From contig NZ_CP008884.1 of assembly GCF_000725385.1 (NCBI RefSeq), positions 2,914,001 to 2,978,000 of the forward strand: DNA of 64,000 nucleotides. Direction: 5' to 3'. Source of the stretch: Dyella japonica A8 (GTDB lineage: Bacteria; Pseudomonadota; Gammaproteobacteria; Xanthomonadales; Rhodanobacteraceae). Position numbers and translations under genes: made by a program. The notes under the pieces are model-generated. The model had not been told where the DNA came from. It did not search any database and saw nothing but the letters and a program-made list of their open reading frames with translations. Each line of letters opens with the position of its first letter. Position 1 is the first letter of the stretch. Below are positions 1 to 10,761 of the stretch, in pieces.

Positions 1-34
1 GAAGGCCGAGGGCTTGCCGATCGCCGCAGCGGCC

Positions 35-838
35 ATGGACAGCGACGCCGCCGAGCGGTACGCGCGACAGTTGCAGTTGCCGCAGGTGGGCGAAGCGGGG
101 CAGGCAAAACTGACGGCGGCGCGCGTGGCGCTGCTGGGCGCCGGTGGCCTGGGTGCGCCGGCGGCGCTCTATCTGGCGGCTGCCGGCGTTGGGCAGCTCA
201 CCCTGATCGACGACGATCGCGTCGAGCGCTCCAACCTGCATCGGCAGATCATCCATGCAGATGCCCGCGTGGGCATGCTTAAGACGGAATCCGCACGGAT
301 CGCGCTGTCCGCACTCAATCCTCGCGTGCGGGTAGAGATTCGCAACGAGCGCCTGCAGGCCGACAACGTCGAGCGTCTGTTGGCGGATCACGACGTGATC
401 ATCGATGGCGCGGACAATTTCCCGGCGCGTTACCTGGTGGCCGCTGCCTCACAGCGCCTGCGGCTTCCAATGGTTTACGGAGCGGTCGAGCGTTTCACCG
501 GGCAGGTCAGCGTGTTCGATCCACGTCGCGCGGATTCGCCGTGTTATCGCTGCCTGTTCCCCGAGCCACCCGCAGCCGTGGATGCGCCCAATTGCAGCGA
601 GGCGGGGGTGCTTGGCGTGCTGCCCGGCATCGTTGGCCTGTTGCAGGCAACCGAGGCACTCAAGCTCATCCTTGCCATGGGCGAGCCGCTGGTCGGGCGC
701 CTGCTGCATGTCGATGCGCTGGGCATGCGTTTCCGCGAGACGCGCTTGCCCCGTGATCCCGCTTGCCCCGGTTGCGGCAAGGCCGCTGTGTTCCAGGGCT
801 ACCAGGATCTGGTGGAGCTCTGCGCGTCGGCAGGCTGA
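35..838 (+). CDS. moeB: MoeB/ThiF-family sulfur-carrier adenylyltransferase
   Basis: E1-like enzyme that adenylylates the C-terminal glycine of a small sulfur carrier protein (MoaD in molybdopterin synthesis, or ThiS-like). Visible features are the nucleotide-binding GAGGLGAPAAL segment, the NLHRQ arginine-finger motif, the IDGADNF segment and two zinc CxxC pairs (CYRC and CPGC near the C-terminus). At about 267 aa it matches MoeB without a fused rhodanese domain. The start is uncertain: ATG at 35 is used, but an in-frame TTG at 14 or a start beyond the left edge is possible because no clear Shine-Dalgarno precedes the ATG. The family assignment is strong; MoeB versus another HesA/ThiF member rests on similarity only. 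Confidence 0.82.
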   Translation: MDSDAAERYARQLQLPQVGEAGQAKLTAARVALLGAGGLGAPAALYLAAAGVGQLTLIDDDRVERSNLHRQIIHADARVGMLKTESARIALSALNPRVRVEIRNERLQADNVERLLADHDVIIDGADNFPARYLVAAASQRLRLPMVYGAVERFTGQVSVFDPRRADSPCYRCLFPEPPAAVDAPNCSEAGVLGVLPGIVGLLQATEALKLILAMGEPLVGRLLHVDALGMRFRETRLPRDPACPGCGKAAVFQGYQDLVELCASAG

Positions 839-1966
839 TCAGTCCAGATCGCTGGCAACAAGCGAATAGATCGCCGCGTCCAAGGCTTCCCCGCGCAGCA
901 TGAGTCGTTTGCGGGCGATACCCTCGAACTGTGCACCTGATTTCTCGGCGCCGCGGCGGCTGGCCAGGTTGTCGGTGGCGATCACCATTTCCAGTCGCTT
1001 CAATTCCGTTTTGTGCAGCACATGTCTGGCCAGCAGACGTACTGCATTGGTCCCCACGCCATGGTCCTGGCAGCTTCGTCGTATCCAGCAGCCGACATTG
1101 GCCGTGCCGTTGTCGGACTGCCAGTTGTTGAGCACGATGCTGCCCATCAATTCGTCCGTCTCGCGGTTGACGATGGCAACGGCGCGTTGATCGCCAATGC
1201 CGTGCCAAGCCAGACGCGTCTTCGTGATCCAGTGCAGGCCGTCCTCCATGCTGAAGCCGGGAGTGCACCAGCTCAGGAAGCGGCTGATGCTCTCCATGGA
1301 TTCATGCAGGGATGCGTGCAGCGCAGGCGCGTCACTGTGGCGGAATGGGCGCAGGCGCAGCTTGCCTTCTTCCAGGACCGGGCCCGGCGACGTCTCGCCC
1401 TGCTCGGGAGGCAGCAGCGAATACACCGCGGCGGGGCTGGCCTCTCCCTGAAGCATGATGCGGTTGGGCGACATACCGTCGAAGTAGGCACCCAGGTGCT
1501 GCGCGGTGCTTCGACTCGCCTTGTTGTCGACCGCAACGACAATCTCGATGCGGACCAGCCCCAGCACGTCGAACCCGAACGCAGCGAGGGCCTTGGCCGC
1601 GCGTGCCGCCACGCCTTGCCCCTGGGCCGACTCGCGCACCCAGTAGCCGAGATTGGCGCTACCCCGTTTGGGATCGATGCGGTTGAGGCCGACGTCGCCC
1701 AGTACCCGGCCATCCGCGTCAAAGATGCCGAAGGTATAGGCATCGCCACGTTCGCGGGCGGATCGGCAGGCCTCGATCCAGTTTGCGCTGTCGTCCTGGC
1801 TATAGCCTTCATGCAGCCAGGGCAGCCAGGGTGATACGGAGGCAATGGATTCGCGTGCCGCCTCGAACAGGGCTTGGGCATCGCCGGGTTGCCAGGCGCG
1901 CAGGCGAATGCCCTGGGCGTCCAGCTCGAAAGGGGTGGTGATGTCCATCGTGTCAGCCACTGGCAT
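839..1966 (-). CDS. Tandem GNAT-domain N-acetyltransferase
   Basis: Predicted acyl-CoA-dependent N-acetyltransferase made of two RimJ/RimL-type GNAT modules in one chain of about 375 aa. The first module (about residues 10-170) has IRLRAWQPGDA and ANLGYWVRESAQGQGVAA; the second (about 195-370) repeats the pattern with LRLRPFRHSDA and ANVGCWIRRSCQDHGVG. Each keeps the acetyl-CoA loop region, in Q/R-x-x-G-x-G/A-like form. ATG at 1966 is chosen; ATG at 1948 is equally possible and the frame stays open far upstream without protein-like sequence. The gene is convergent with the moeB-like gene, with adjoining stop codons, and divergent from folD. The substrate is unknown; the family includes ribosomal-protein acetyltransferases and antibiotic acetylases. 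Confidence 0.75.
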   Translation of the reverse strand: MPVADTMDITTPFELDAQGIRLRAWQPGDAQALFEAARESIASVSPWLPWLHEGYSQDDSANWIEACRSARERGDAYTFGIFDADGRVLGDVGLNRIDPKRGSANLGYWVRESAQGQGVAARAAKALAAFGFDVLGLVRIEIVVAVDNKASRSTAQHLGAYFDGMSPNRIMLQGEASPAAVYSLLPPEQGETSPGPVLEEGKLRLRPFRHSDAPALHASLHESMESISRFLSWCTPGFSMEDGLHWITKTRLAWHGIGDQRAVAIVNRETDELMGSIVLNNWQSDNGTANVGCWIRRSCQDHGVGTNAVRLLARHVLHKTELKRLEMVIATDNLASRRGAEKSGAQFEGIARKRLMLRGEALDAAIYSLVASDLD

Positions 1967-2038
1967 GCTCCCCGGGATGTCGTTTGTATGAGTGCGGCCG
2001 AGCCGGGATAATACGTCTCTTTGCAGGTAGGCCCGATC

Positions 2039-2905
2039 ATGACCGCACGCATCCTCGACGGCAAACGCATCGCGCAGGAACTGATGGATCGCATCGGGCA
2101 GCGCGTGGCCGAGCGTCAGGCCAAGGGCCTGGATGTGCCCGGCCTGGCCGTCGTGCTGGTGGGGGACGACGCCGCGTCGTCCGTCTACGTACGCAACAAA
2201 CGCAAGGCCTGCCATCAGGTGGGCTTCCGTTCGTTCGACTTCGACCTGCCGTCCAGCACCACGCAGGACGAGCTGATCGCGTTGATCGACCGGCTCAATG
2301 CCGATCCGGCCGTGCACGGCATCCTCGTGCAGTCACCGCTGCCCGATCACATCGACGAGGACGCGCTGGTCGACCGCATCGACCCGGGCAAGGACGTGGA
2401 TGGCTTCCAGGCCGTCAACGTGGGCCGCCTGGCGCTGCGCCGCTTTGGGCTGCGTCCGTGCACGCCACGTGGCGTGATGACGCTGCTCGGCCATACGGAT
2501 CGCCCGGTGCGCGGCCAGCATGCCGTGGTCGTCGGTGTGTCCAACCATGTGGGGCGTCCGCTGGCGTTGGAGCTGCTGATCGCCGGCTGCACCACCACCT
2601 GCTGCCACAAATTCACCCGCGACCTGGAGAGCTTCGTGCGCCAGGCCGACATCGTGATCGTCGCGGTAGGCAAGCCGGGGCTGGTCAAGGGTGAGTGGAT
2701 CAAGCCGGGCGCCGTGGTGATCGACGTGGGCATCAATCGCCTGGAGGACGGCCGTCTGGTGGGCGACGTCGATTTCGCCCCCGCCGCCGAGCGCGCCAGC
2801 TGGATCACCCCGGTGCCCGGTGGCGTCGGCCCGATGACCGTGGCAACGCTGCTGGAAAACACGCTGGAAGCGGCCGAGGCGCGGGACGTGGCGCATCACG
2901 GTTGA
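2039..2905 (+). CDS. folD: Bifunctional methylene-THF dehydrogenase / methenyl-THF cyclohydrolase FolD
   Basis: Cytosolic one-carbon enzyme that oxidises 5,10-methylene-THF with NADP+ and hydrolyses methenyl-THF to 10-formyl-THF. The 288-aa length is typical. Visible features are the catalytic YVRNK segment with Tyr50 and Lys54, the [11 protein letters not shown] substrate loop, the dinucleotide motif around [11 protein letters not shown] and the C-terminal [11 protein letters not shown] signature. The NHVGRP stretch differs from the usual NIVGRP, with His for Ile next to the NADP site; this is a mild variation. ATG 2039 is used; an in-frame TTG at 2021 would add six residues. The gene is followed by a REP-like inverted repeat before guaB. 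Confidence 0.95.
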   Translation: MTARILDGKRIAQELMDRIGQRVAERQAKGLDVPGLAVVLVGDDAASSVYVRNKRKACHQVGFRSFDFDLPSSTTQDELIALIDRLNADPAVHGILVQSPLPDHIDEDALVDRIDPGKDVDGFQAVNVGRLALRRFGLRPCTPRGVMTLLGHTDRPVRGQHAVVVGVSNHVGRPLALELLIAGCTTTCCHKFTRDLESFVRQADIVIVAVGKPGLVKGEWIKPGAVVIDVGINRLEDGRLVGDVDFAPAAERASWITPVPGGVGPMTVATLLENTLEAAEARDVAHHG

Positions 2906-2919
2906 GCGCCGAATCCTCG

Positions 2920-2999
2920 TGTAGGGGCGCACTTGTGCGCGACCGCGGCCCACGGATTCTCCGTCCTGTTGGCTTGTCGCGCACAAGTGCGCTCCTACA
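2920..2999. repeat. REP-like inverted repeat pair (GCGCACTTGTGCGC family)
   Basis: Two 23-nt arms, 2920-2942 and 2977-2999, are inverted copies with one mismatch. Each contains the palindromic core GCGCACTTGTGCGC or its complement and ends in TGTAGGGGC / GCTCCTACA. The 34-nt middle is unrelated. Repeats of this type, reading GTAGGAGCGCACTTGTGCGCGA, are common between genes in Pseudomonas and Xanthomonadales genomes. Here it lies between folD and the guaB promoter and could act as a transcript-end hairpin. Confidence 0.85.
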
Positions 3000-3052
3000 G
3001 GGGGTTCGGGGTTTCGTTCATGCAAGGAGTGGCGGCCCCCGGGCCGTCCGCG

Positions 3053-4542
<1,490 letters not shown>

Positions 4543-4606
4543 GGCTGGGGCAAGGGTGTTGCGAGTGCTGTCCTCCATGTCTCGCAACTCCCGATCCATG
4601 CTGAGT

Positions 4607-4688
4607 CGTCATTCCAGCGAAAGCTGGAATCCAGCGCCTTCGGCGCTGCGAGAAAAGTCGCTGGATCCCGGCCTTCGCCGGGATGACG
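4607..4688. repeat. Intergenic inverted repeat, copy A (CGTCATTCC family)
   Basis: The element begins CGTCATTCCAGCGAAAGCTGG and ends CCGGCCTTCGCCGGGATGACG, with internal complementary stretches CCAGCG and TCGCTGGAT. It belongs to the same family as the repeats at 38805-38915, 57037-57122 and 61071-61144, but the stem sequence has diverged (AGCGAAAGCT instead of CGCGAAAGCG) with compensating changes. It sits between guaB and guaA. Confidence 0.85.
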
Positions 4689-4764
4689 GTCATGAATGTA
4701 TTCGCAGGTCGGGACGTTGCTGCGTTCCGGCCTTTCTCTTTTCCGAACCCTGACTTTCGCCGCC

Positions 4765-6345
4765 ATGACCGATATCCATAGCGACAAAATCCTCATCCTC
4801 GACTTCGGCGCGCAGTACACCCAGCTGATCGCCCGTCGCGTCCGCGAGATCGGCGTGTACTGCGAAATCTGGGCGTGGGACCACGACCCGGCAGAGATCG
4901 CCGCGTTCGGCGCCAAGGGCATCATCCTGTCCGGCGGCCCCGAGTCCACCACGCTGCCGGGCGCGCCCAAGGCGCCGCAGGAAGTGTTCGACTCCGGCCT
5001 GCCGATCCTCGGCATCTGCTACGGCATGCAGACGCTGGCTGCCCAGCTCGGTGGCGCCACCGAAGCGGCTGACGCGCGCGAGTTCGGTCATGCCGAAGTG
5101 GACATCGTGGCGACCAGCCGCCTGTTCGCCGGCCTGAGCGACCACGACAGCCATCATCGCCTGGATGTGTGGATGAGCCACGGCGACCACGTCGCCAAGG
5201 CACCGCCGGGCTTCACCATCACCGGCACCACGGATCGCATCCCGGTCGCCGTGATGGAAAACGAAGACAAGCGCTGGTACGGCGTGCAGTTCCACCCGGA
5301 AGTGACGCATACGAAGCAGGGCACCAGCCTGCTCAAGCGTTTCGTCACGGAAATCTGTGGCTGCCAGACGCTGTGGACCGCCGCGCACATCATCGAGGAC
5401 CAGATCGCCCGCGTGCGCGAGCAGGTCGGCAATGACCACGTGCTGCTCGGCCTCTCTGGCGGTGTGGATTCGTCCGTGGTGGCTGCGCTGCTGCACCGGG
5501 CCATCGGTGACCAGCTGACCTGCGTGTTCGTCGACACCGGCCTGCTGCGCTGGCAGGAAGGCGACCAGGTGATGGCCACCATGGCCGAGCACATGGGTGT
5601 CAAGGTCATCCGCGTCAACGCCGCCGAGCGCTACTTCAGCGCGTTGGAAGGCGTGGCCGACCCGGAGGCCAAGCGCAAGATCATCGGCCGCCTGTTCGTG
5701 GAGATCTTCGACGAGGAATCGGTCAAGGTCACCAACGCCGGCCATGGCCAGGTGAAGTGGCTGGCGCAGGGCACCATCTACCCGGACGTGATCGAGTCCG
5801 CTGGCAGCAAGACCGGCAAGGCGCACGTGATCAAGAGCCACCACAACGTGGGCGGCCTGCCGGAGCACATGAAGCTCAAGCTGATCGAGCCGCTGCGCGA
5901 GCTGTTCAAGGACGAGGTGCGCCGCATCGGCGTGGAGCTCGGCCTGCCGCGTGAGATGGTCTACCGCCATCCGTTCCCGGGCCCCGGCCTGGGCGTGCGC
6001 ATCCTGGGCGAAGTGAAGCCCGAGTACGCCGAACTGCTCGCCCGTGCCGACGCCATCTTCATCGAAGAGCTGCGCGCCTGGGACCTGTACGACAAGACCA
6101 GCCAGGCCTTCGCCGTGTTCCTGCCGGTGAAGTCGGTGGGCGTGGTGGGCGACGCCCGCGCCTACGAATGGGTGATCGCGCTGCGCGCGGTGGAAACCAT
6201 CGACTTCATGACCGCGCACTGGGCGCACTTGCCGTACGAGTTTCTTGGCAAGGTTTCCAATCGCATTATCAATGAGTTGCGCGGTGTTTCTCGTGTCGTT
6301 TATGACATCAGTGGCAAGCCGCCCGCGACGATCGAGTGGGAGTGA
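4765..6345 (+). CDS. guaA: GMP synthase (glutamine-hydrolysing) GuaA
   Basis: Converts XMP to GMP with glutamine and ATP. The 526-aa protein has an N-terminal class I amidotransferase domain with nucleophile Cys85 in GICYGMQ and the FHPEV histidine segment. The ATP pyrophosphatase domain with the [10 protein letters not shown]-loop is near residues 230-238, followed by the dimerisation domain ending [12 protein letters not shown] 4765 gives the length expected from E. coli GuaA; upstream in-frame codons run into the repeat and are not protein-like. With guaB it forms a split gua locus, possibly co-transcribed through the repeat. Confidence 0.97.
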   Translation: MTDIHSDKILILDFGAQYTQLIARRVREIGVYCEIWAWDHDPAEIAAFGAKGIILSGGPESTTLPGAPKAPQEVFDSGLPILGICYGMQTLAAQLGGATEAADAREFGHAEVDIVATSRLFAGLSDHDSHHRLDVWMSHGDHVAKAPPGFTITGTTDRIPVAVMENEDKRWYGVQFHPEVTHTKQGTSLLKRFVTEICGCQTLWTAAHIIEDQIARVREQVGNDHVLLGLSGGVDSSVVAALLHRAIGDQLTCVFVDTGLLRWQEGDQVMATMAEHMGVKVIRVNAAERYFSALEGVADPEAKRKIIGRLFVEIFDEESVKVTNAGHGQVKWLAQGTIYPDVIESAGSKTGKAHVIKSHHNVGGLPEHMKLKLIEPLRELFKDEVRRIGVELGLPREMVYRHPFPGPGLGVRILGEVKPEYAELLARADAIFIEELRAWDLYDKTSQAFAVFLPVKSVGVVGDARAYEWVIALRAVETIDFMTAHWAHLPYEFLGKVSNRIINELRGVSRVVYDISGKPPATIEWE

Positions 6346-6346
6346 G

Positions 6347-6370
6347 CCGGACAAGCCATGGCTGGTCCGG
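6347..6370. terminator. Near-perfect palindrome after guaA
   Basis: A 24-nt palindrome, CCGGAC...GTCCGG with one mismatched pair, begins at the guaA stop codon. It can form a hairpin, but no T-run follows, so its role as transcript end is tentative. Confidence 0.35.
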
Positions 6371-6416
6371 CATTATCAGGAATTGCCCGTAATTTATTGA
6401 TAGGAAGGGATTCGTA

Positions 6417-6770
6417 ATGTCTTCTTCCGGTGCGCGCCACGAGCTACTGTTCTCCTACGGGACGCTGCAGCTCGAGCGCGTCCAGCTCGAGTCCTTCGGC
6501 CGGTTGCTGGAGGGCGAAGAGGACGCCATGCCGGGTTTCCGCCGGACGATGGTGGAGATCACCGACCCGGAGGTCCTGCGCAAGAGCGGCGAGCGCTTCC
6601 ATCCGATCGTTGCGCCTAGCGGCGACCCGGCCGATGAAGTCGCGGGCAAGGTGTTCCAGGTGACCGCCGCCGAGCTTGCGGCGGCTGACCTGTACGAGGT
6701 CGCGGACTACAAGCGGGTCGCCGTGCGGCTCAAGTCCGGTAAACAGGCTTGGGTCTACATCCGGGCCTGA
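6417..6770 (+). CDS. Gamma-glutamylcyclotransferase/AIG2-like protein
   Basis: Small 117-aa protein of the GGCT/AIG2 fold. It has the substrate-binding YGTL motif at residues 14-17 and a later acidic helix (AAELAAADLYEVADYKR) where the family's catalytic glutamate lies. Family members release 5-oxoproline from gamma-glutamyl amines or peptides, but many bacterial members are uncharacterised, so the substrate is open. The start is well supported by AGGAAGG eight nt upstream of the ATG. It follows guaA in the same direction and converges on the SDR gene. Confidence 0.8.
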   Translation: MSSSGARHELLFSYGTLQLERVQLESFGRLLEGEEDAMPGFRRTMVEITDPEVLRKSGERFHPIVAPSGDPADEVAGKVFQVTAAELAAADLYEVADYKRVAVRLKSGKQAWVYIRA

Positions 6771-6797
6771 TTCGGCCTGCCTGCGCGACCTTCCACG

Positions 6798-8080
<1,283 letters not shown>

Positions 8081-8083
8081 GCG

Positions 8084-9010
8084 TCAGTGCGCGGGCGGGC
8101 GCCACCAGGCGCTCAGCTGTTCCAGCTTGGCGAGTGAATGCATGGCCTTCTCAGAGGCCTCAAAGGCAGTGCGCTTGGTCCAGCGGCGAAAGGCCTTCAG
8201 TCGCACCTTGGCGTCTTTGCCATCCGTCACCCCGCCCATCAGCTTGCGCGCCATCATGCGGTCATGCGCCAACCCCAGGTGCGCCTGCAGGTCGGCGAGG
8301 CACTTCAGCCACTGGCTGGTGGCCTGCTTGGGGAACGCATGCTCATACAGCTCGATGCTGTAACGCAGCTTCTTGGTGGCGCTGCGCAGGCGATGCAGGC
8401 GCTTCTGGCCACCGTCCAGCTTGCCGGCGCGCTTCTTCAGCTCGCCGAAACGCTTCTCGAGGGTGGCGGCAGCAATGTCACGGATGCGCCCGTCGGTGGG
8501 CGGCTCCAGCGTGTGAACCCAGTGCCGCCACGCCCGCAACGGTGTCGCCAGGCTGTGCCTCCTGAGCTGCGCCAGCGCCTGCTGGTGGTCCTGTTGTTGC
8601 AGTTTGCCGAGGATGTTGCGCAGGCCTTCCGCGTCAGCGGGCTTGCCGTGCGCCTTGTCGAGGAAGGCTGGCAGCGTTTCCAGCGCGAGGATATCGATGT
8701 CGCGGCATTGGCCGGTGGCTTCGCGGCAGGCGCGCAGATAGCCAAGCACGTCGTGCAGGTCGTCGTCGGACACCGAGGCCACGTCTTTCAGCGTGGCCGT
8801 GACGCGGCGCAGGCTGACACGCCATGCGTGCAGCAGTTTCGGGTCGTAGGGTTCTTCCAGCAGGCGCTTGCGTGATTCGGCCGCCTTCGCCAGATAGCCG
8901 TCGATGGTGTGCCGGATGCGATCGAACTCGGAAAGCGACTCCGACCGCTTTCGGGGCGAAACCACGGGCACACGCGATGGGGTGACGCGTTGCTGCAACC
9001 TGGCATTCAT
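8084..9010 (-). CDS. CHAD-domain protein
   Basis: All-helical CHAD domain protein of 308 aa, rich in conserved histidines and basic residues. Diagnostic segments are LLHAWRVSLRRV near the N-terminus and LHRLRSATKKLRYSIELYEHAF in the second half, the two repeats of the fold. CHAD domains bind inorganic polyphosphate and often accompany CYTH triphosphatases or polyphosphate kinases; none is adjacent here. It is the last gene of a minus-strand run HAD, sirtuin, CHAD, separated from the sirtuin by 76 nt. Confidence 0.85.
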   Translation of the reverse strand: MNARLQQRVTPSRVPVVSPRKRSESLSEFDRIRHTIDGYLAKAAESRKRLLEEPYDPKLLHAWRVSLRRVTATLKDVASVSDDDLHDVLGYLRACREATGQCRDIDILALETLPAFLDKAHGKPADAEGLRNILGKLQQQDHQQALAQLRRHSLATPLRAWRHWVHTLEPPTDGRIRDIAAATLEKRFGELKKRAGKLDGGQKRLHRLRSATKKLRYSIELYEHAFPKQATSQWLKCLADLQAHLGLAHDRMMARKLMGGVTDGKDAKVRLKAFRRWTKRTAFEASEKAMHSLAKLEQLSAWWRPPAH

Positions 9011-9086
9011 GCAGTCATTCCGGACGACCGGGATGTCTACTTTGCATCAAGTTGTCACATTACGCGAGCGACTTGAGGGCGCAGCG

Positions 9087-9953
9087 TCATGACACGAAGG
9101 CGAGGGCCTCCGCGCAAGATTGTTCGATCTTCAGGCTGAGCAGCGGGTCGGCCCGTGTTTTCCCCATGTTTACCGCGGCAATCGGTTTGCCCGCCCGCGC
9201 AGCGGCGGCGGCAAAGCGGTAGCCGGAAAACACCATCAACGACGAGCCGACCACCAGCATGGCGTCTGCTTCGTTCAGCGATGTGACGGCAGCGTCAACG
9301 CGTTCGCGCGGCACGTTTTCACCAAAGAACACCACGTCGGGCTTCAGCACACCGCCGCAATGCGGGCAGGGCGGTACATCGAAGGTTGAGAAATCGCGGC
9401 CTTCGAGGTCCGCATCGCCATCCGGTGCATCGCCGGCATCCAGCAAGGCCCACGCGGGATTGAGCTCCACCAATGCCTGCTGGAACGTGTCGCGCGGCAG
9501 GCGCACAGTGCAGCCCATGCAGCGTACTTCGTTCAGGCGGCCATGCAGATCGATGACCTCGCGATGCCCCGCCGCCTGGTGCAATCCGTCGACGTTCTGC
9601 GTAAGCAGCGTCGTCAGGCGCCCATGCTGTTCCAGCCGCGCAAGCGCGTGATGCGTGGCGTTGGGCCGGGCGCGTCCGAAGCGGCGCCAGCCCACCAGAC
9701 TGCGTGCCCAATAGCGCTGGCGCGTGGCTTTTTCAGCCATGAAGGCCTGATACGTCACCGGCTGCGGTCGCTTCCAGCCACCGTGGGTGTCGCGGTAGTC
9801 GGGAATGCCCGAATCCGTGCTGCAACCGGCGCCGGTCAGCACGAACAGGCGCGGATGCGCCTCGATGAAATCACGCAGGCGCGCGCGATCGATCTCGATG
9901 TCGCCTGCGGGCGACACGGCGGATGCGTCGAGGGTGATGTCAGGCTGCAGCAC
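9087..9953 (-). CDS. Sir2-family NAD-dependent protein deacylase
   Basis: Sirtuin of about 288 aa. It has the NAD-binding GAGCSTDSGIPDYR motif, LTQNVDGLH, the catalytic histidine in IDLHGRLNEVRC, zinc ligands CMGC and CPHC, and VVGSSL near the C-terminus. The residue pattern resembles class II (SIRT4-like) bacterial sirtuins. GTG 9953 is chosen because AGGAG lies ten nt upstream; GTG 9977 is an alternative. Either start overlaps the end of the upstream HAD gene, implying translational coupling. Confidence 0.88.
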   Translation of the reverse strand: MLQPDITLDASAVSPAGDIEIDRARLRDFIEAHPRLFVLTGAGCSTDSGIPDYRDTHGGWKRPQPVTYQAFMAEKATRQRYWARSLVGWRRFGRARPNATHHALARLEQHGRLTTLLTQNVDGLHQAAGHREVIDLHGRLNEVRCMGCTVRLPRDTFQQALVELNPAWALLDAGDAPDGDADLEGRDFSTFDVPPCPHCGGVLKPDVVFFGENVPRERVDAAVTSLNEADAMLVVGSSLMVFSGYRFAAAAARAGKPIAAVNMGKTRADPLLSLKIEQSCAEALAFVS

Positions 9954-10665
9954 GGCCCTGCAACTCCTCAATGGCACCGGCGATGCCGGTCGGGCCCTCC
10001 ACCTGGATCACGCGGGAGGCACGGTCGACGAAGTCGGTGTCGGTCTCGTGCGCCCAGGTGACGTGATAGGGCATGTACACGCCCCAGCCACCCATCTCCA
10101 CTACGGGAGCGATGTCGGAGCGCAGCGAATTGCCCACCATGGCGAAGCGGGCAGGCGCGAGCTGGAACTCGTCCAGCACGTTGCGATAGGTGCGCTCGTC
10201 TTTCTCCGAAACGATCTCGATGCGATGGAAAAGGTCAGCCAGTCCGCTGCTGGCGACTTTCTGCTCCTGATGGAACAGGTCGCCCTTGGTGATGAGCACC
10301 ACGCGGTGGTGTTGCGCCACGGCTTCCACGGCCGCGCGGATGCCCGGCAGCAGCTCCACCGGGTGCGCAAGCACCTGCTTGCCCAGTTCGATGATGCGAT
10401 GCAGGTCGGTGGCGCTGATGCGCTGCCCGGTGATGTCGATGGCCGACTCCAGCATCGACAGGGTCATGCCCTTGGCGCCGTAGCCGAACAGCTTGATGTT
10501 GCGGCGCTCGGTGGCGAGCAGCCGGTCGTGCACGCGTACATCCGCCAGATCAACGTATTCGCCGATGATGCGCTCGAACTCACCGTGCGCCGACTGGTAA
10601 TAGCCTTCGCTATGCCACAGCGTGTCGTCGCCGTCGAAACCTACCAACTCAATCACGTTGTTCAT
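9940..10665 (-). CDS. HAD-superfamily hydrolase
   Basis: Predicted phosphatase of 241 aa. HAD motif I is GFDGDDTLW with the nucleophile and acid aspartates, motif II is LLITKGD-like (VVLITKGDLF), a lysine follows in IVSEKDERTY, and motif IV is MVGNSLRSDI. The helical cap lies between motifs I and II. ATG 10665 is used because the in-frame ATG upstream (10695) lacks a better ribosome site. It overlaps the sirtuin start downstream. The substrate is unknown. Confidence 0.85.
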   Translation of the reverse strand: MNNVIELVGFDGDDTLWHSEGYYQSAHGEFERIIGEYVDLADVRVHDRLLATERRNIKLFGYGAKGMTLSMLESAIDITGQRISATDLHRIIELGKQVLAHPVELLPGIRAAVEAVAQHHRVVLITKGDLFHQEQKVASSGLADLFHRIEIVSEKDERTYRNVLDEFQLAPARFAMVGNSLRSDIAPVVEMGGWGVYMPYHVTWAHETDTDFVDRASRVIQVEGPTGIAGAIEELQGRAAA

Positions 10666-10761
10666 CCGTCCGCCATGCAGGGCCAGCCCCATCACATGGG
10701 GGCATTTTCCCAGAAAACACCTTGGCGCCAGCGTCCGGAGCGCGTTGAGACCCGGCCGGGC

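Noticed and set aside
4607..4688. Repeat arms considered as a CRISPR unit.
   Set aside because: Copies are single, widely spaced, inverted and have no regular spacer; they fit a REP/MITE-like family instead.
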